A stretch of 33,769 nucleotides of DNA from positions 12,733 to 46,501 of the forward strand of contig JAGRGI010000056.1 in NCBI GenBank assembly GCA_020445565.1. The letters run 5' to 3'. The notes below the pieces were generated by a model. The model was not told the DNA's origin. It saw only the letters and a program-made list of their open reading frames with translations, and did no database searches. Each line of letters opens with the position of its first letter. Within the stretch, counting starts at the first letter, position 1. The translations under genes were made by a program, and so were the position numbers. This stretch comes from Chromatiales bacterium. Its GTDB lineage: Bacteria > Pseudomonadota > Gammaproteobacteria > JAGRCI01. Positions 1 to 9,141 of the stretch are shown piece by piece.

Positions 1-408
1 TTCCAGACCAATCTGCTGGCGCTCAATGCATCGGTGGAGGCGGCCAGGGCCGGTGAACAGGGCAGGGGGTTCGCTGTGGTCGCTACTGAAGTCCGCAATC
101 TGGCGCAACGCTCTGCAACTGCCGCCAAGGAGATCAAGGAGCTCATTCAGGACTCCGTCGGCAAGGTTCAGGCCGGTGCGGAACTGGTCAATACCTCCGG
201 CTCAACCCTCGACGAAATCGTTACCTCGGTGAAGAAGGTCGGCGATATCGTTTCCGAGATCGCCGCCGCCAGCGCGGAACAGTCCGCCGGAATTGAGCAG
301 GTCAACAAGGCTGTGACCCAGATGGATGAAATGACTCAGCAGAACGCCGCCCTGGCAGAGCAAACTTCTGCCGCCAGCGTGTCCATGAGCGAGCAGGCGG
401 CAGATATG
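1..408 (+). repeat. Direct repeat copy A of receptor signalling-domain coding sequence
   Basis: Bases 1-408 align without gaps to bases 3059-3466. The proteins differ at only a few positions in ~136 residues, while the DNA differs mostly at third codon positions. This points to paralogous duplication of receptor 3' ends, possibly with later gene conversion. The similarity stops where one gene enters its linker and the other its CZB domain. Confidence 0.8.
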
Positions 409-612
409 CGCCAAAGGATCTCGTTCTTCAGTACCCGTGGCGCTGCATCGCCGGCGTCGGCCGTGAGCAAACCGAGCCCGGTGCCCGCGCCAAAAAACCC
501 GGCCTCCGGCGCTTCTGCTCGTGCCAAAACGCCAAGAAAGTCTGCGCCAGCGGCAAACCGGACGGCAGCGGTAGCGCAAACGATGGACGATGACGATTGG
601 GAGGAGTTCTAG
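1..612 (+). CDS. Methyl-accepting chemotaxis protein, C-terminal part (5' end outside window)
   Basis: The reading frame is open from base 1, so only the last 203 residues of a chemoreceptor are present. The fragment starts inside the conserved hairpin tip that binds CheA and CheW ([19 protein letters not shown]) and continues down the C-terminal methylation helix. An Ala/Pro/Ser-rich flexible linker (about residues 140-190) follows, and the protein ends in DWEEF. This tail resembles the xWxxF pentapeptides (NWETF in E. coli, GWEEF in P. aeruginosa McpB/Aer2) that tether CheR. The first ~136 residues are nearly identical to the matching part of the next receptor gene, but this protein lacks that receptor's CZB domain. 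Sensory and membrane regions cannot be seen. A hairpin terminator follows the stop codon. Confidence 0.95.
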   Translation, partial: FQTNLLALNASVEAARAGEQGRGFAVVATEVRNLAQRSATAAKEIKELIQDSVGKVQAGAELVNTSGSTLDEIVTSVKKVGDIVSEIAAASAEQSAGIEQVNKAVTQMDEMTQQNAALAEQTSAASVSMSEQAADMRQRISFFSTRGAASPASAVSKPSPVPAPKNPASGASARAKTPRKSAPAANRTAAVAQTMDDDDWEEF

Positions 613-648
613 CTGAACTTGCTGCGTTCCACGTAGTACCCGAAAGCG

Positions 649-688
649 ACAGAAACGGCCGTGGCAGCGATGCCTCGGCCGTTTCTGT
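649..688 (+). terminator. Hairpin terminator after the first receptor gene
   Basis: A perfect 13-bp inverted repeat occurs 36 bases after the receptor stop codon: ACAGAAACGGCCG at 649-661 pairs with CGGCCGTTTCTGT at 676-688 around a 14-nt loop. The descending arm is U-rich, but there is no long pure T tract after it, so termination efficiency is uncertain. Together with the promoter-like site downstream it suggests the second receptor starts a new transcript. Confidence 0.6.
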
Positions 689-768
689 TCTGTGGGGTTT
701 CAACGTAACTGTACCTTTGCCGAGGGACACGCAATACACGCAGGTTGCGAAAAAAATTCTTCCCACCA

Positions 769-796
769 TCAAGATTTTTTGCCCACCGGCCGATGA
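769..796 (+). promoter_or_regulatory. Sigma-28 (FliA)-like promoter for the second receptor gene
   Basis: TCAAGATT (769-776), a 12-nt spacer and GCCGATGA (789-796) match the flagellar sigma-28 pattern TAAAGTTT-N11-GCCGATAA at 6/8 and 7/8 positions. The site is about 100 bases before the ATG of the receptor gene, which fits flagellar-class control of a chemosensory operon. The spacer is one base longer than the E. coli optimum. Confidence 0.5.
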
Positions 797-898
797 TTCT
801 CGTGATGGCGCCTACTGCCACTGGTAATCCCCGAAAATGATTTCTGCCCCTCAGAGGGCAGCGGCGGAAAAAGCGGATGCCACGATCCGGAGAGAGCA

Positions 899-3800
899 AT
901 GAACCTAATTCGTAATCTGTCGATCAGCTACAAGATCTGGGGAAGTTTCATCCTGGCCCTGGCAATTTTGATCTTTCAAGGTTTGTATTCCTTGAACGGT
1001 TTATCGGATGTGCAGCAGCGTGTGGATACTGTGGTCGAGGAGATTCAGCCGGTAGTTACCGCCTCCTTGAAGTTGGCCAAGTCCACCGAAAAGGTCGCCG
1101 CGGACTTGGCCATGTACCTGCTTGGCCGGGAACCGAGTCAGCGCGATGCGCTGGATACCTCGCTGGAGCATGTGAACGCCGATGCGCGTGCACTACGGGA
1201 AAACCCCTCGATTCGGGCCGACCGGGAGAGTCGCGGATTGGTCGAACAGATCAGTGCCGACTTGACGCGCTTCAGCGGTTATCGTGACCGGATGGTCGAG
1301 TTGGCGGAGAACGAATCGGAGAACATCGGTGCCGTTAAATTTGGCGCCCAAACCCTCAACCCTATCAATCGCGAACTGCTTCAGCTTTCCAGTCTGATGG
1401 TGGATGCCGAGGTCAACGAAGAGGTCAGCGAGGAACGCAAGCAGATACTCCTGGATATCGAACAACTGCGCTATGTCTGGTCCGGCGTGATGAACGAGGT
1501 GCGCCTGTTCATGGCCTTTCGCGGCGAAAGCGCGGTGCAAAATGCCGAATCCTATCTGAACACCGTACAGGACTATGTCGATAAGGTATCCGGCTATGAA
1601 GACCAGCTCAGCCTGGAACAGGCCGATGCGCTGGAGCAGTTTCGCACCAGACTGGGTGAGTTCCGCAAGCGCTTCCCGGAGCTGGTTGAGATCCACGGTT
1701 CTGAGAAATGGCGCGCCGACATCTATCTCATCCGCACGGAAATCGCCCCTTTGATGAAAGGCATCGATGAAAAGTTGCAGTCCTTGGTTGCCAGGGCGGA
1801 GAAACAGTCGGCGCAAGCGGCCGCTAATGTTCGCGAGATTTATGAAAGCCAGCGGTTGAGCATCTTGGAGTTGGTGGGCATCGCCCTGGTGTTGGTCGTT
1901 GGTCTTGGATGGCTTCTGGCGCGCAGTATCACCCGTCCTTTGCACGCGGCGGTGGGGCTCTCTGAGAGTATCGCGGCGGGCAATCTCAATAACCGGATTG
2001 AAGTGAAATCCGAGGATGAAACCGGTCAAGTCCTGCGTGGCTTGGAGAAAATGCAGACCGACCTGCGCGAGCGAATTGAGACTGAGCAGACGGTGGCGAC
2101 GGAAAATCTGCGTATTCGTCAGGCATTGGACAATGTATCCGCCAATGTCATGGTCGCCGACGCCAACAACGATATCGTCTACGTCAACGGTTCGGCCCAC
2201 GGCCTGTTCCGCGAAGCCCAGGACGACATTCGACGCGAGTTGCCCAAGTTCGACGCGGGCAGGCTGGTCGGTACCAATATCGACGTGTTCCACAAAAATC
2301 CGGCACACCAGCAGCGTCTGGTGGCGGGGATGAGGTCCACCCATCGGGCCGGTTTCGAGGTCGGCGGCCGCACCATGCGCTTCGTCGCCAATCCAATCGT
2401 TGGCGAGAATGGGGAACGCCTGGGCACGGTGGTGGAATGGGCTGATCGCACCGCTGAGGTGGCCGTGGAGAAGGAGGTGGATGCAATCATCCAGTCCGCC
2501 AGCAACGGTGATCTTGACCATCGCATCGATCTGGATGGAAAGGAAGGGTTCTTCGCCGCGCTCGGCAGTGGTGTGAATCGGATGCTGGATGTTATCTCCG
2601 ATGCCTTCCACGATATCGCCCGGGTCATGGGCGCCTTGTCCCATGGCGATCTGACACAAAAGATCGACAAGGACTATCGCGGCACCTATGCCAAGGTGCA
2701 GACCGATGTCAATGCCACCATCGACCGCCTGCGGGAGATCGTGGGCGGCATTCGCGAGTCCACCGACGCTATCGGTACCGCCGCCAGCGAAATCGTGCAG
2801 GGCAATCACAATCTCTCGGATCGTACCGAACAGCAAGCCTCCAGCCTGGAGGAGACCGCCTCCAGCATGGAGCAATTGACCGGCACGGTACGTAACAACG
2901 CCGGCAATGCCCAACAAGCCAACCAACTGGCCGCCGATGCTCGCGGCCTGGCGGAGAAAGGCGGCAAGGTCGTCTCCGACGCCGTCTCCGCGATGCAGGC
3001 CATCAATGCCTCCAGCACCAAGATTGCCGACATCATTGGCGTCATCGACGAAATTGCCTTCCAGACCAATCTGCTTGCCCTCAATGCCTCCGTGGAGGCT
3101 GCGCGTGCCGGTGAACAAGGACGGGGTTTCGCCGTGGTCGCTACCGAGGTGCGCAACCTGGCACAACGCTCCGCGACCGCGGCCAAGGAGATCAAGGAGC
3201 TCATCCAGGATTCTGTCGGCAAGGTCCAGACCGGCGCCGATTTGGTGAACGATTCCGGCACCACGCTCAATGAGATCGTTTCCTCTGTGAAAAAGGTGGG
3301 CGACATCGTTTCAGAAATCGCTGCCGCCAGCGCGGAGCAGTCGGCGGGAATCGAACAAGTTAACAAAGCCGTCACCCAGATGGACGAGATGACGCAGCAG
3401 AATGCCGCTTTGGCAGAGGAAACCTCCGCCGCCAGTGTCTCCATGAGCGAGCAGGCGGCGGATATGGTTCATCAGATCGCCTTTTTCAAGCTTGATAGGG
3501 CTCACGGAATTGGGGGTTCTTCCTCGGGGTTGGACTTCACGGCCGCGAAGAACAAGCACTTGGGTTGGAAGACCCGTCTGAACGGCTATCTGCACGGCAA
3601 GACTGGCATGAGCGACAGCGAAGTCACCTCCCATAAGGACTGCGATCTGGGCAAATGGCTTTATAGCAGCGGTCTTTCGGAGTTCGGCCATATAGACGGC
3701 ATGCGCGACCTGGAGCGCGAACATGCCGAGATGCACCATCAGGTGCAAGCCGTGGTGAGCAAGAAAAAACGCGGAGACGATGCTGGCGCCCGCGTGGCCT

Positions 3801-4000
3801 TTGAACAAATGAGCCAGCTTTCCGACCGGGTGGTGGAACTTCTGGGAAAGGTGGAGAGAAAGGTCAAGGGGGCGGCAACACCGGCCGCCCAAAGCAAATC
3901 GAAGGCGATGCCGGCGGCAGCAAAAAGCCGGGCGGCGCCGAAGGCTGCTGCGGCGCCTGTCGTATCCGCGGATTCCGATGACGACTGGGAAGAATTCTAG
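899..4000 (+). CDS. Methyl-accepting chemotaxis protein with PAS, HAMP and C-terminal CZB domains
   Basis: This 1033-residue transmembrane chemoreceptor has an ATG preceded by a GGAGAG ribosome-binding site. Membrane segments lie near residues 13-31 and 322-342, flanking a mostly helical ~290-residue periplasmic sensor. Then follow HAMP (about 343-395), a PAS-like domain (about 400-525), further HAMP-like repeats (about 525-640) and the signalling hairpin (about 640-860) with the conserved tip. Near the C-terminus is a CZB domain whose likely zinc ligands are His887, His912, Cys915 (in HKDCDLGKW) and His942 or His946. CZB domains bind zinc and have been linked to sensing oxidants such as hypochlorite. 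An Ala/Lys-rich linker ends in DWEEF, a CheR-docking tail. The gene leads the tightly spaced che cluster, and CheW starts 32 bases after its stop. Confidence 0.96.
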   Translation: MNLIRNLSISYKIWGSFILALAILIFQGLYSLNGLSDVQQRVDTVVEEIQPVVTASLKLAKSTEKVAADLAMYLLGREPSQRDALDTSLEHVNADARALRENPSIRADRESRGLVEQISADLTRFSGYRDRMVELAENESENIGAVKFGAQTLNPINRELLQLSSLMVDAEVNEEVSEERKQILLDIEQLRYVWSGVMNEVRLFMAFRGESAVQNAESYLNTVQDYVDKVSGYEDQLSLEQADALEQFRTRLGEFRKRFPELVEIHGSEKWRADIYLIRTEIAPLMKGIDEKLQSLVARAEKQSAQAAANVREIYESQRLSILELVGIALVLVVGLGWLLARSITRPLHAAVGLSESIAAGNLNNRIEVKSEDETGQVLRGLEKMQTDLRERIETEQTVATENLRIRQALDNVSANVMVADANNDIVYVNGSAHGLFREAQDDIRRELPKFDAGRLVGTNIDVFHKNPAHQQRLVAGMRSTHRAGFEVGGRTMRFVANPIVGENGERLGTVVEWADRTAEVAVEKEVDAIIQSASNGDLDHRIDLDGKEGFFAALGSGVNRMLDVISDAFHDIARVMGALSHGDLTQKIDKDYRGTYAKVQTDVNATIDRLREIVGGIRESTDAIGTAASEIVQGNHNLSDRTEQQASSLEETASSMEQLTGTVRNNAGNAQQANQLAADARGLAEKGGKVVSDAVSAMQAINASSTKIADIIGVIDEIAFQTNLLALNASVEAARAGEQGRGFAVVATEVRNLAQRSATAAKEIKELIQDSVGKVQTGADLVNDSGTTLNEIVSSVKKVGDIVSEIAAASAEQSAGIEQVNKAVTQMDEMTQQNAALAEETSAASVSMSEQAADMVHQIAFFKLDRAHGIGGSSSGLDFTAAKNKHLGWKTRLNGYLHGKTGMSDSEVTSHKDCDLGKWLYSSGLSEFGHIDGMRDLEREHAEMHHQVQAVVSKKKRGDDAGARVAFEQMSQLSDRVVELLGKVERKVKGAATPAAQSKSKAMPAAAKSRAAPKAAAAPVVSADSDDDWEEF
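3059..3466 (+). repeat. Direct repeat copy B of receptor signalling-domain coding sequence
   Basis: This segment is the second copy of the near-identical receptor stretch at 1-408. It encodes the signalling tip and descending methylation helix of the CZB-containing receptor. Identity is very high at protein level and moderate at silent sites. Confidence 0.8.
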
Positions 4001-4032
4001 AAACGCCGACACGACACACCGTGGGGGACATC

Positions 4033-4545
4033 ATGTCACAGACCAACAGTACCGGCGCTCAGAATTCCACGTCGGATTATGCCGAGGCCCGCCAGTTTCT
4101 CACCTTTACCCTGGCTGACGAGGATTATGGGGTGGACATCCTGCGGGTGCAGGAGATTCGCGGTTGGAACGAGGTGCGCACCATTCCGAATACCCCGTCC
4201 TACGTGAAAGGGGTATTGAACCTGCGTGGCGCCATCGTGCCGATCATCGACCTGCGCACCCGCTTTCGCCTGACCAAGGCCGAGTACACGGCCACCACCG
4301 TGATCATCGTGCTGGCGGTGGAGACCGACGACGGGCGTCGCACCATGGGGGTTGTGGTGGATGCGGTGTCCGATGTCCTGGACGTGCGTCCCAGTGACTT
4401 CAAGCGTTCGCCCAGCTTCGGTACCAAGGTGGATACCCGCTTCATGGATGGCATGGTTGTCGTCGACAAACGCATGGTGATTCTGCTCAACGCCGATCGG
4501 CTGCTCGATCCTGAGCAAATCAGCGAATTGGACGCGCTGCGGTAG
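4033..4545 (+). CDS. cheW: Chemotaxis scaffold protein CheW
   Basis: CheW couples chemoreceptors to the kinase CheA in the membrane-associated signalling array. The 170-residue product is a single CheW domain of usual length, with conserved features such as FTLADEDYGVDILRVQEIRG near the N-terminus, YVKGVLNLRGAIVPIIDLR in the middle and VDAVSDVLDV later. An in-frame GTG at 4021 is possible, but the G-rich stretch 4022-4026 is well placed as the ribosome-binding site for the ATG at 4033, so I chose that start. It lies between a receptor gene and the ParA-like gene (6 bases apart), suggesting one operon. It has no extra AIF-type domain, so it is an ordinary CheW rather than a ParP-like adaptor. 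Confidence 0.95.
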   Translation: MSQTNSTGAQNSTSDYAEARQFLTFTLADEDYGVDILRVQEIRGWNEVRTIPNTPSYVKGVLNLRGAIVPIIDLRTRFRLTKAEYTATTVIIVLAVETDDGRRTMGVVVDAVSDVLDVRPSDFKRSPSFGTKVDTRFMDGMVVVDKRMVILLNADRLLDPEQISELDALR

Positions 4546-4551
4546 AAAATC

Positions 4552-5310
4552 ATGCAATCGGTTGCGGTGATCAACCAGAAGGGTGGTGTAGGGAAAACCA
4601 CTACCTGCGTGAATCTGGCCCATGCCATGTCACGCGCCGGTAAGCGGGTGACCGTGCTGGATCTCGATCCCCAGGGACATCTGGCGGCAAGTCTGGGGTT
4701 CCATGAGCGCGAACGGGCGGGCTTGGATGCGGTTCTGCTGAATGGCGCGAGTCTGCCGGATGTGACGGTCGAAGCCAGGGAAAATCTAAACCTGATACCG
4801 GCAGGTCCACGCTGGGCCGAATTGGAGCACTTGAATCCGAGCGCGGGCGTATCCCGGGGGCGTTTGCTGCAAAAAACCCTGGATGGGCAGTTTGCAGATT
4901 GCGACTTCGTTCTTATGGATTGTCCGCCTGCCTCAGGGTTGATCGTTGTCAATGCGCTGTTCGCGGCTGACGAAGTGCTGATACCCATGCCGGGAGACTA
5001 TCTGGCCCTGCAGGGGCTTTCCCATCTGATGGGTACGATTCGCAACTTCGAATCCATGCTTGGACACAGTCTCAAGAAGCGCATTGCCCTGACGCGTTTT
5101 CACCCACGTCGACGTTTGGCGCAGGAGGTCCGGCGTAAGCTGCAGGACTATTTTCCAGGCCAGCTATTGCCAACGCCGATACGCGAAGCGGCGGCCCTGG
5201 CGGAGTCTCCCGGCTTTGGCAAAACCATATTCGAGTACCGGCCGAACAGCAGCGCCGCTGAGGACAGCGAGGCCATGGCCCGGGATTACCTGGAGGAGAG
5301 GACGATCTGA
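4552..5310 (+). CDS. ParA-family ATPase of the chemosensory cluster (ParC/PpfA-like)
   Basis: This 252-residue ParA/MinD-type P-loop ATPase has a deviant Walker A motif KGGVGKTT (residues 10-17, signature Lys10 and catalytic Lys15), a Walker A' stretch VLDLDPQGH (about 38-46) and a Walker B-like FVLMDCPPA. ParA-like proteins in che clusters, such as Vibrio ParC and Rhodobacter PpfA, position chemoreceptor arrays so that daughter cells inherit them. The location directly after cheW and inside the che operon supports that role rather than plasmid or chromosome partitioning. No ParB gene is nearby. Its stop overlaps the start of the next gene by one base (TGATG), indicating translational coupling to the STAS protein. 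Confidence 0.85.
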   Translation: MQSVAVINQKGGVGKTTTCVNLAHAMSRAGKRVTVLDLDPQGHLAASLGFHERERAGLDAVLLNGASLPDVTVEARENLNLIPAGPRWAELEHLNPSAGVSRGRLLQKTLDGQFADCDFVLMDCPPASGLIVVNALFAADEVLIPMPGDYLALQGLSHLMGTIRNFESMLGHSLKKRIALTRFHPRRRLAQEVRRKLQDYFPGQLLPTPIREAAALAESPGFGKTIFEYRPNSSAAEDSEAMARDYLEERTI

Positions 5311-5822
5311 TGGCAAAGAATGAAGCGGAAAAGGTGGGCAGGCGGCCCGCGGCCATGGGCTATGACCCATTGGCCTGGATCAAGGAAGAAGAACAGGGCG
5401 TGGCAAGTCCCACCGAAGTGCCGGTAGATGAACCGCCTTCCAGCCTTGTGCCCGCGGTGTCAGAGGCCGTACCGCCCCCGTTGCAGATACAAGACCAGGG
5501 CGCCGTGGCGCAGTCCCCCGAACCAGCCAAAAGCGAGGCCACCGTGCAAAACGAAATAACCGACCTGGGCGAAATTCTCGGTATCGCCGACGTAGTAACG
5601 CTGAAGGAAAGTCTGCTCGGCTGCCTGGAAAAGGGTAAGCCGGTGACCCTGGATGTATCGGGCCTGGATTCGGTGGACACCGCGGCATTGCAGTTATTGT
5701 TGGCGTTTCGGATCGAGGCGCAAAAACGCGGTATCGACGTTCACTGGAAAAAACCCTCCGAGACCTTGCTGGACAATGCCCGAATTATCGGCTTGGAACG
5801 TCACCTGGGGCTGGTGGCCTGA
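5310..5822 (+). CDS. STAS-domain protein coupled to the ParA-like gene
   Basis: This 170-residue protein has a low-complexity, Pro/Glu-rich N-terminal half (about 1-80) and a STAS/MlaB-like C-terminal domain (about 82-170). The core motif reads VSGLDSVDTAALQLLLAF. In anti-sigma antagonist STAS proteins the phospho-acceptor Ser sits in DSS/DST; here the matching segment is SVDTAAL, so the usual Ser is absent and a Thr lies nearby. The gene overlaps the ParA-like stop codon and lies 18 bases before the CheZ-like gene. STAS proteins of this kind in che clusters are poorly characterised. It could act as a scaffold or regulatory partner of the ATPase, but that is inference. Confidence 0.8.
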   Translation: MAKNEAEKVGRRPAAMGYDPLAWIKEEEQGVASPTEVPVDEPPSSLVPAVSEAVPPPLQIQDQGAVAQSPEPAKSEATVQNEITDLGEILGIADVVTLKESLLGCLEKGKPVTLDVSGLDSVDTAALQLLLAFRIEAQKRGIDVHWKKPSETLLDNARIIGLERHLGLVA

Positions 5823-5840
5823 ACGAGGAGTGAAAGTAAC

Positions 5841-6419
5841 ATGAGTGTACCCGCCAATACCCAGCCGCGTTCCACATCGGCGCAGCCGGATCTGGATTGG
5901 AGTCAGGTTCGGGAAACGGTCATGATGCTTTATCTCGCCGTCGCGCAGATCGAAGTATCCATGAGTGAGGGAGATGAGTCGGTGAACAGCCTTACCGATT
6001 CCTTCACCTCCATGGCCGGAGGCGTGCAAACCATCGAAATGGCCGCCGGCGATCTGCCGGATTCCGATGAACTCAAGGCGATCAGGGAGACCATACTGCA
6101 CACCTGCACCACCGTCTCCGCCAAGATGGCCGCTTCTATCGTTGCCTTTCAATTCTATGACAAGCTGCATCAGCGCCTCGCGCATGTGAATCACAGTCTG
6201 TCGGCCTTGGCGGACCTGGTGTCTGACTCGACCCGTTTGTACAACCCCTACGAATGGCGTGGTTTGCAGGAGAAGATCAAGTCCAAATACAGCATGCGTG
6301 AGGAATTGGCCATGTTCGATGCCATTCTGCGCGGCGCCTCGGTAAGGGAGGCCATGGACTTGGTGCGTCATCAGGCTGACGCGGCGGCCGAGGACGACGC
6401 CGACGTGGAACTGTTCTGA
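5841..6419 (+). CDS. Small helical chemotaxis protein with a CheZ-like phosphatase motif
   Basis: This 192-residue, mostly helical soluble protein lies between the STAS gene and cheR. Residues 104-111 read QFYDKLHQ. Asp107 and Gln111 have the same D-x3-Q spacing as Asp143 and catalytic Gln147 of E. coli CheZ (FQDLTGQ), the CheY-P phosphatase. Long amphipathic helices surround the motif, as in CheZ. No other CheY-P phosphatase gene is visible in the cluster, so a CheY phosphatase role is plausible. Overall similarity to CheZ is weak and the family name is not certain. The protein ends in an acidic tail, DVELF, very like the tails of CheD and of the MCP-like protein at 9142-10359. A GAGGAG ribosome-binding site precedes the ATG. 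Confidence 0.6.
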   Translation: MSVPANTQPRSTSAQPDLDWSQVRETVMMLYLAVAQIEVSMSEGDESVNSLTDSFTSMAGGVQTIEMAAGDLPDSDELKAIRETILHTCTTVSAKMAASIVAFQFYDKLHQRLAHVNHSLSALADLVSDSTRLYNPYEWRGLQEKIKSKYSMREELAMFDAILRGASVREAMDLVRHQADAAAEDDADVELF

Positions 6420-6435
6420 CTGGGAGAAAAGCAAA

Positions 6436-7272
6436 GTGGAACGTGCCAGGGAATTCGAATACACGCGGCGGGATTTCGATGCCTTGCGGCGCATTTCCAA
6501 CGCGCACACCGGGATCATCGTCGGCGACGACAAGTTCGACATGTTCTACTCGCGCCTGTCCAAACGGCTGCGGGTCTACGGGCTGCGGACTTTTGCCGAG
6601 TATGTGACGTTTCTCAATGAGAATCCCGACCAGGAATTCGAGCAGTTCATCAACTCCATCACGACCAACCTGACATCGTTTTTTCGCGAGAATCACCATT
6701 TCGAGTTCCTGCGCCACCAACTGTTGCCTGAATTGGTGCGCAAGAATTTCAGTAGCCGACGTATCCGCATCTGGTCTGCCGGTTGCTCCACCGGTGAGGA
6801 ACCCTACTCGATCGCCATGACCCTGAAAGAGGCCCTTGTAGCCCATCGAGATTGGGATGTGAAGGTGTTGGCCACCGACATCGATTCCAACGTGCTTAAC
6901 ACCGCTGCGGCCGGGATTTATCCCTTGGAGAGGGCTTCGGGTTTATCCCGGGAGCGTCTTAAGCGTTGGTTCCGCAAGGGCAAGGGCGAACAGACTCAAC
7001 GGGTCCGGGTGCATCCGGAACTGCGTGAGATGATTTCTTTCCGGCCCCTCAACCTGATGGGCGAGTGGCCCATGAAAGGGCCGTTCGACGCCATTTTTTG
7101 CCGCAACGTTCTGATCTACTTCGACGCGGATACCAAGGAGCGGCTGGTGCAGCGTTTCACTGAGCTGTTGCCGCCAGGTGGACATTTGTTCGTCGGGCAT
7201 TCCGAATCGCTGAGCAAGGTCTCCGCCGGCATCAAATTGATCGGCAACACCGTCTACACGAAACAAGGTTGA
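6436..7272 (+). CDS. cheR: Chemotaxis protein methyltransferase CheR
   Basis: CheR transfers methyl groups from S-adenosylmethionine to receptor glutamates during adaptation. The 278-residue product has the usual length, with an N-terminal helical domain (about 1-85) and a SAM-binding domain containing IWSAGCSTGEEPYSIAM (about 111-127), VLATDID and FDAIFCRNVLIYFD. Translation starts at GTG 6436 behind a GGGAGAA ribosome-binding site. Both receptors in the window carry DWEEF tails, so this enzyme is likely a pentapeptide-dependent CheR. CheD follows within a few bases. Confidence 0.96.
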   Translation: MERAREFEYTRRDFDALRRISNAHTGIIVGDDKFDMFYSRLSKRLRVYGLRTFAEYVTFLNENPDQEFEQFINSITTNLTSFFRENHHFEFLRHQLLPELVRKNFSSRRIRIWSAGCSTGEEPYSIAMTLKEALVAHRDWDVKVLATDIDSNVLNTAAAGIYPLERASGLSRERLKRWFRKGKGEQTQRVRVHPELREMISFRPLNLMGEWPMKGPFDAIFCRNVLIYFDADTKERLVQRFTELLPPGGHLFVGHSESLSKVSAGIKLIGNTVYTKQG

Positions 7273-7277
7273 TCACC

Positions 7278-7928
7278 ATGACTGCATTGGCCGAAGTGCC
7301 CAAGATGGAGAAAACCCTGGCCGGTTTCGAGCAGGTCAATCGCTATTGGGATCGGCGGAGCAACGTCGTGGCGGCCAAAATTCTGCCGGGTGAATACTAT
7401 GTCACCCGCAGTGACGAAATGATAACGACGGTGCTGGGTTCCTGTGTTGCTGCCTGTATTCGCGATCGCGTTTTCGGCATTGGCGGCATGAACCATTTCA
7501 TGTTGCCTATACATGATGACCCCTCCAGCTTCGCAGGCAACAGCAATCGCATCCTAAGCTCCGCCACCCGTTATGGAAACTATGCCATGGAGCACTTGAT
7601 CAACACCATTCTTACCAATGGCGGTCACCGCAAGAACCTCGAAGTGAAAGTGTTCGGCGGCGGCAGGATCATCTCGGAATTGACCGACGTGGGGCGCAAG
7701 AACATTGAGTTTGTCTGCAGTTACTTGGAGACGGAGGGTTTTCAGGTGACCGCCAAGGATTTGGGCGGAGACTCGCCGCGCAAGGTAGTCTATTACCCGA
7801 AGTCCGGGCGTGTGCTAATGAAAAAACTGCGTTCTTTGCACAACGACACTATCGTTCAACGTGAACGCCGCTATCTGCATGAAATCGATGAGCAGCCAGT
7901 GGTGGGCGAAATCGAACTGTTTACCTGA
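7278..7928 (+). CDS. cheD: Chemoreceptor glutamine deamidase CheD
   Basis: CheD deamidates receptor glutamines to glutamates and in some bacteria interacts with CheC or CheY. The catalytic set is present with family spacing: Thr50, Cys56 (in GSCVAAC) and His73 (in MNHFMLP), matching the Thr-Cys-His arrangement of Thermotoga CheD. A glycine-rich FGGGRII segment is also seen. I chose the ATG at 7278 (216 residues) over an in-frame TTG at 7269 that overlaps the cheR stop, because AAGG at 7265-7268 is a fitting ribosome-binding site. The C-terminus is EIELFT, nearly the same acidic tail as on two unrelated proteins of this cluster, which is unusual for CheD. Confidence 0.95.
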   Translation: MTALAEVPKMEKTLAGFEQVNRYWDRRSNVVAAKILPGEYYVTRSDEMITTVLGSCVAACIRDRVFGIGGMNHFMLPIHDDPSSFAGNSNRILSSATRYGNYAMEHLINTILTNGGHRKNLEVKVFGGGRIISELTDVGRKNIEFVCSYLETEGFQVTAKDLGGDSPRKVVYYPKSGRVLMKKLRSLHNDTIVQRERRYLHEIDEQPVVGEIELFT

Positions 7929-8002
7929 GGCCCTGCCTGAGCGAAATCCAAAACATAACACGCGCAGGCAGGCCAGACCTGAACCCATTGGAAACCGCAA
8001 CA

Positions 8003-9082
8003 ATGCGTAAGATCAAGGTATTGATTATTGACGACTCGGCCCTGGTACGGCAGGTACTGACCGAGATCCTCACCTCGGATGGGCAGATCGAGGTGATAGG
8101 CACGGCATCCGATCCCTACATCGCGCGGGATAAGATCAAGCAGCTCAATCCCGATGTGCTCACCCTGGACGTGGAGATGCCACGCATGGACGGCGTAACC
8201 TTTCTGCGCAATCTCATGCGCCTGAGACCAACGCCGGTGATCATGGTTTCTTCGCTCACCGAAGAAGGGGCCGACATCACACTGCGTGCCCTGGAGTATG
8301 GCGCCGTCGATTTCGTTTCAAAACCCAAAGTGGATGTCGCTCATGGCCTGAACGAGTACGCCGAAGAGATCGTTACCAAGGTCAAGATGGCCGCCTCCAC
8401 CCGCGTTGGGGCACTGACTCTCGCAACCCCCAAGGCCGCGGGCGACGTTCCAGCGCGTCACAGTGCCGATGCGGTGCTGCCCAGGGGCCTGGGCGGCGGC
8501 ATGTTCAAGACCACCGACAAGATCATCGCCATCGGTGCATCCACCGGTGGTACCGAGGCGATCAAGCACGTGCTTGCGGATCTGCCTCCCGGTACGCCGG
8601 GCACGGTGATTACCCAACACATTCCCGGCGCCTTCAGCCGTTCCTTCGCGGAGCGGGTCAACAGTATTTCGGCGATGACCGTGTGCGAGGCCGCCGACGG
8701 CCAGCAGATCGTACCCGGTCACGCCTACATCGCACCCGGCGACCAACACCTGATGGTGGTGCGCGACGGTGCCCGCTATCTGTGCCGCCTCAACGACGGT
8801 CCGCCGGTAAACCGGCACAAACCTTCCGTGGATGTGATGTTCCGTTCGGTGGCTCAGAATGTCGGCCCCAATGCCATCTCGGTCATCCTGACAGGTATGG
8901 GAAACGACGGCGCGCAGGGCATGTTGGAAATGAAGCAGGCCGGTGCGCCCACCATCGCCCAGGACGAAAAGACTTCAGTGGTCTGGGGTATGCCCGGCGA
9001 GGCGGTCAAGCTCGGTTGCGTGGATTCCGTACTGCCTCTCGGCAAGGTGGCCGGACAGATCTTAAGCTTGCTGAAGTCCTGA
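8003..9082 (+). CDS. cheB: Chemotaxis response regulator protein-glutamate methylesterase CheB
   Basis: CheB removes receptor methyl groups when phosphorylated by CheA. The 359-residue product has a receiver domain with phospho-acceptor Asp56 ([11 protein letters not shown]) and the conserved Lys in FVSKPK, a linker (about 125-170), and a methylesterase domain with the catalytic triad Ser180 (GASTGG), His206 (TQHIPG) and Asp302 (GMGNDG). An in-frame TTG at 7988 could add five residues, but the ATG at 8003 has GGAAA nine bases upstream. The order cheR-cheD-cheB is common in accessory chemosensory clusters. All key residues are intact. Confidence 0.97.
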   Translation: MRKIKVLIIDDSALVRQVLTEILTSDGQIEVIGTASDPYIARDKIKQLNPDVLTLDVEMPRMDGVTFLRNLMRLRPTPVIMVSSLTEEGADITLRALEYGAVDFVSKPKVDVAHGLNEYAEEIVTKVKMAASTRVGALTLATPKAAGDVPARHSADAVLPRGLGGGMFKTTDKIIAIGASTGGTEAIKHVLADLPPGTPGTVITQHIPGAFSRSFAERVNSISAMTVCEAADGQQIVPGHAYIAPGDQHLMVVRDGARYLCRLNDGPPVNRHKPSVDVMFRSVAQNVGPNAISVILTGMGNDGAQGMLEMKQAGAPTIAQDEKTSVVWGMPGEAVKLGCVDSVLPLGKVAGQILSLLKS

Positions 9083-9141
9083 AGATGTCAAGTTTCCACG
9101 CTTCGTTCCGATACAGGCAATAACGCCAACCTTAGTCGGAA

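Noticed and set aside
1193-3166. 657-codon open frame on the minus strand opposite the CZB receptor gene
   Set aside because: It is an antisense shadow of a high-GC coding sequence, with no recognisable motifs; the plus-strand receptor is complete and conserved.
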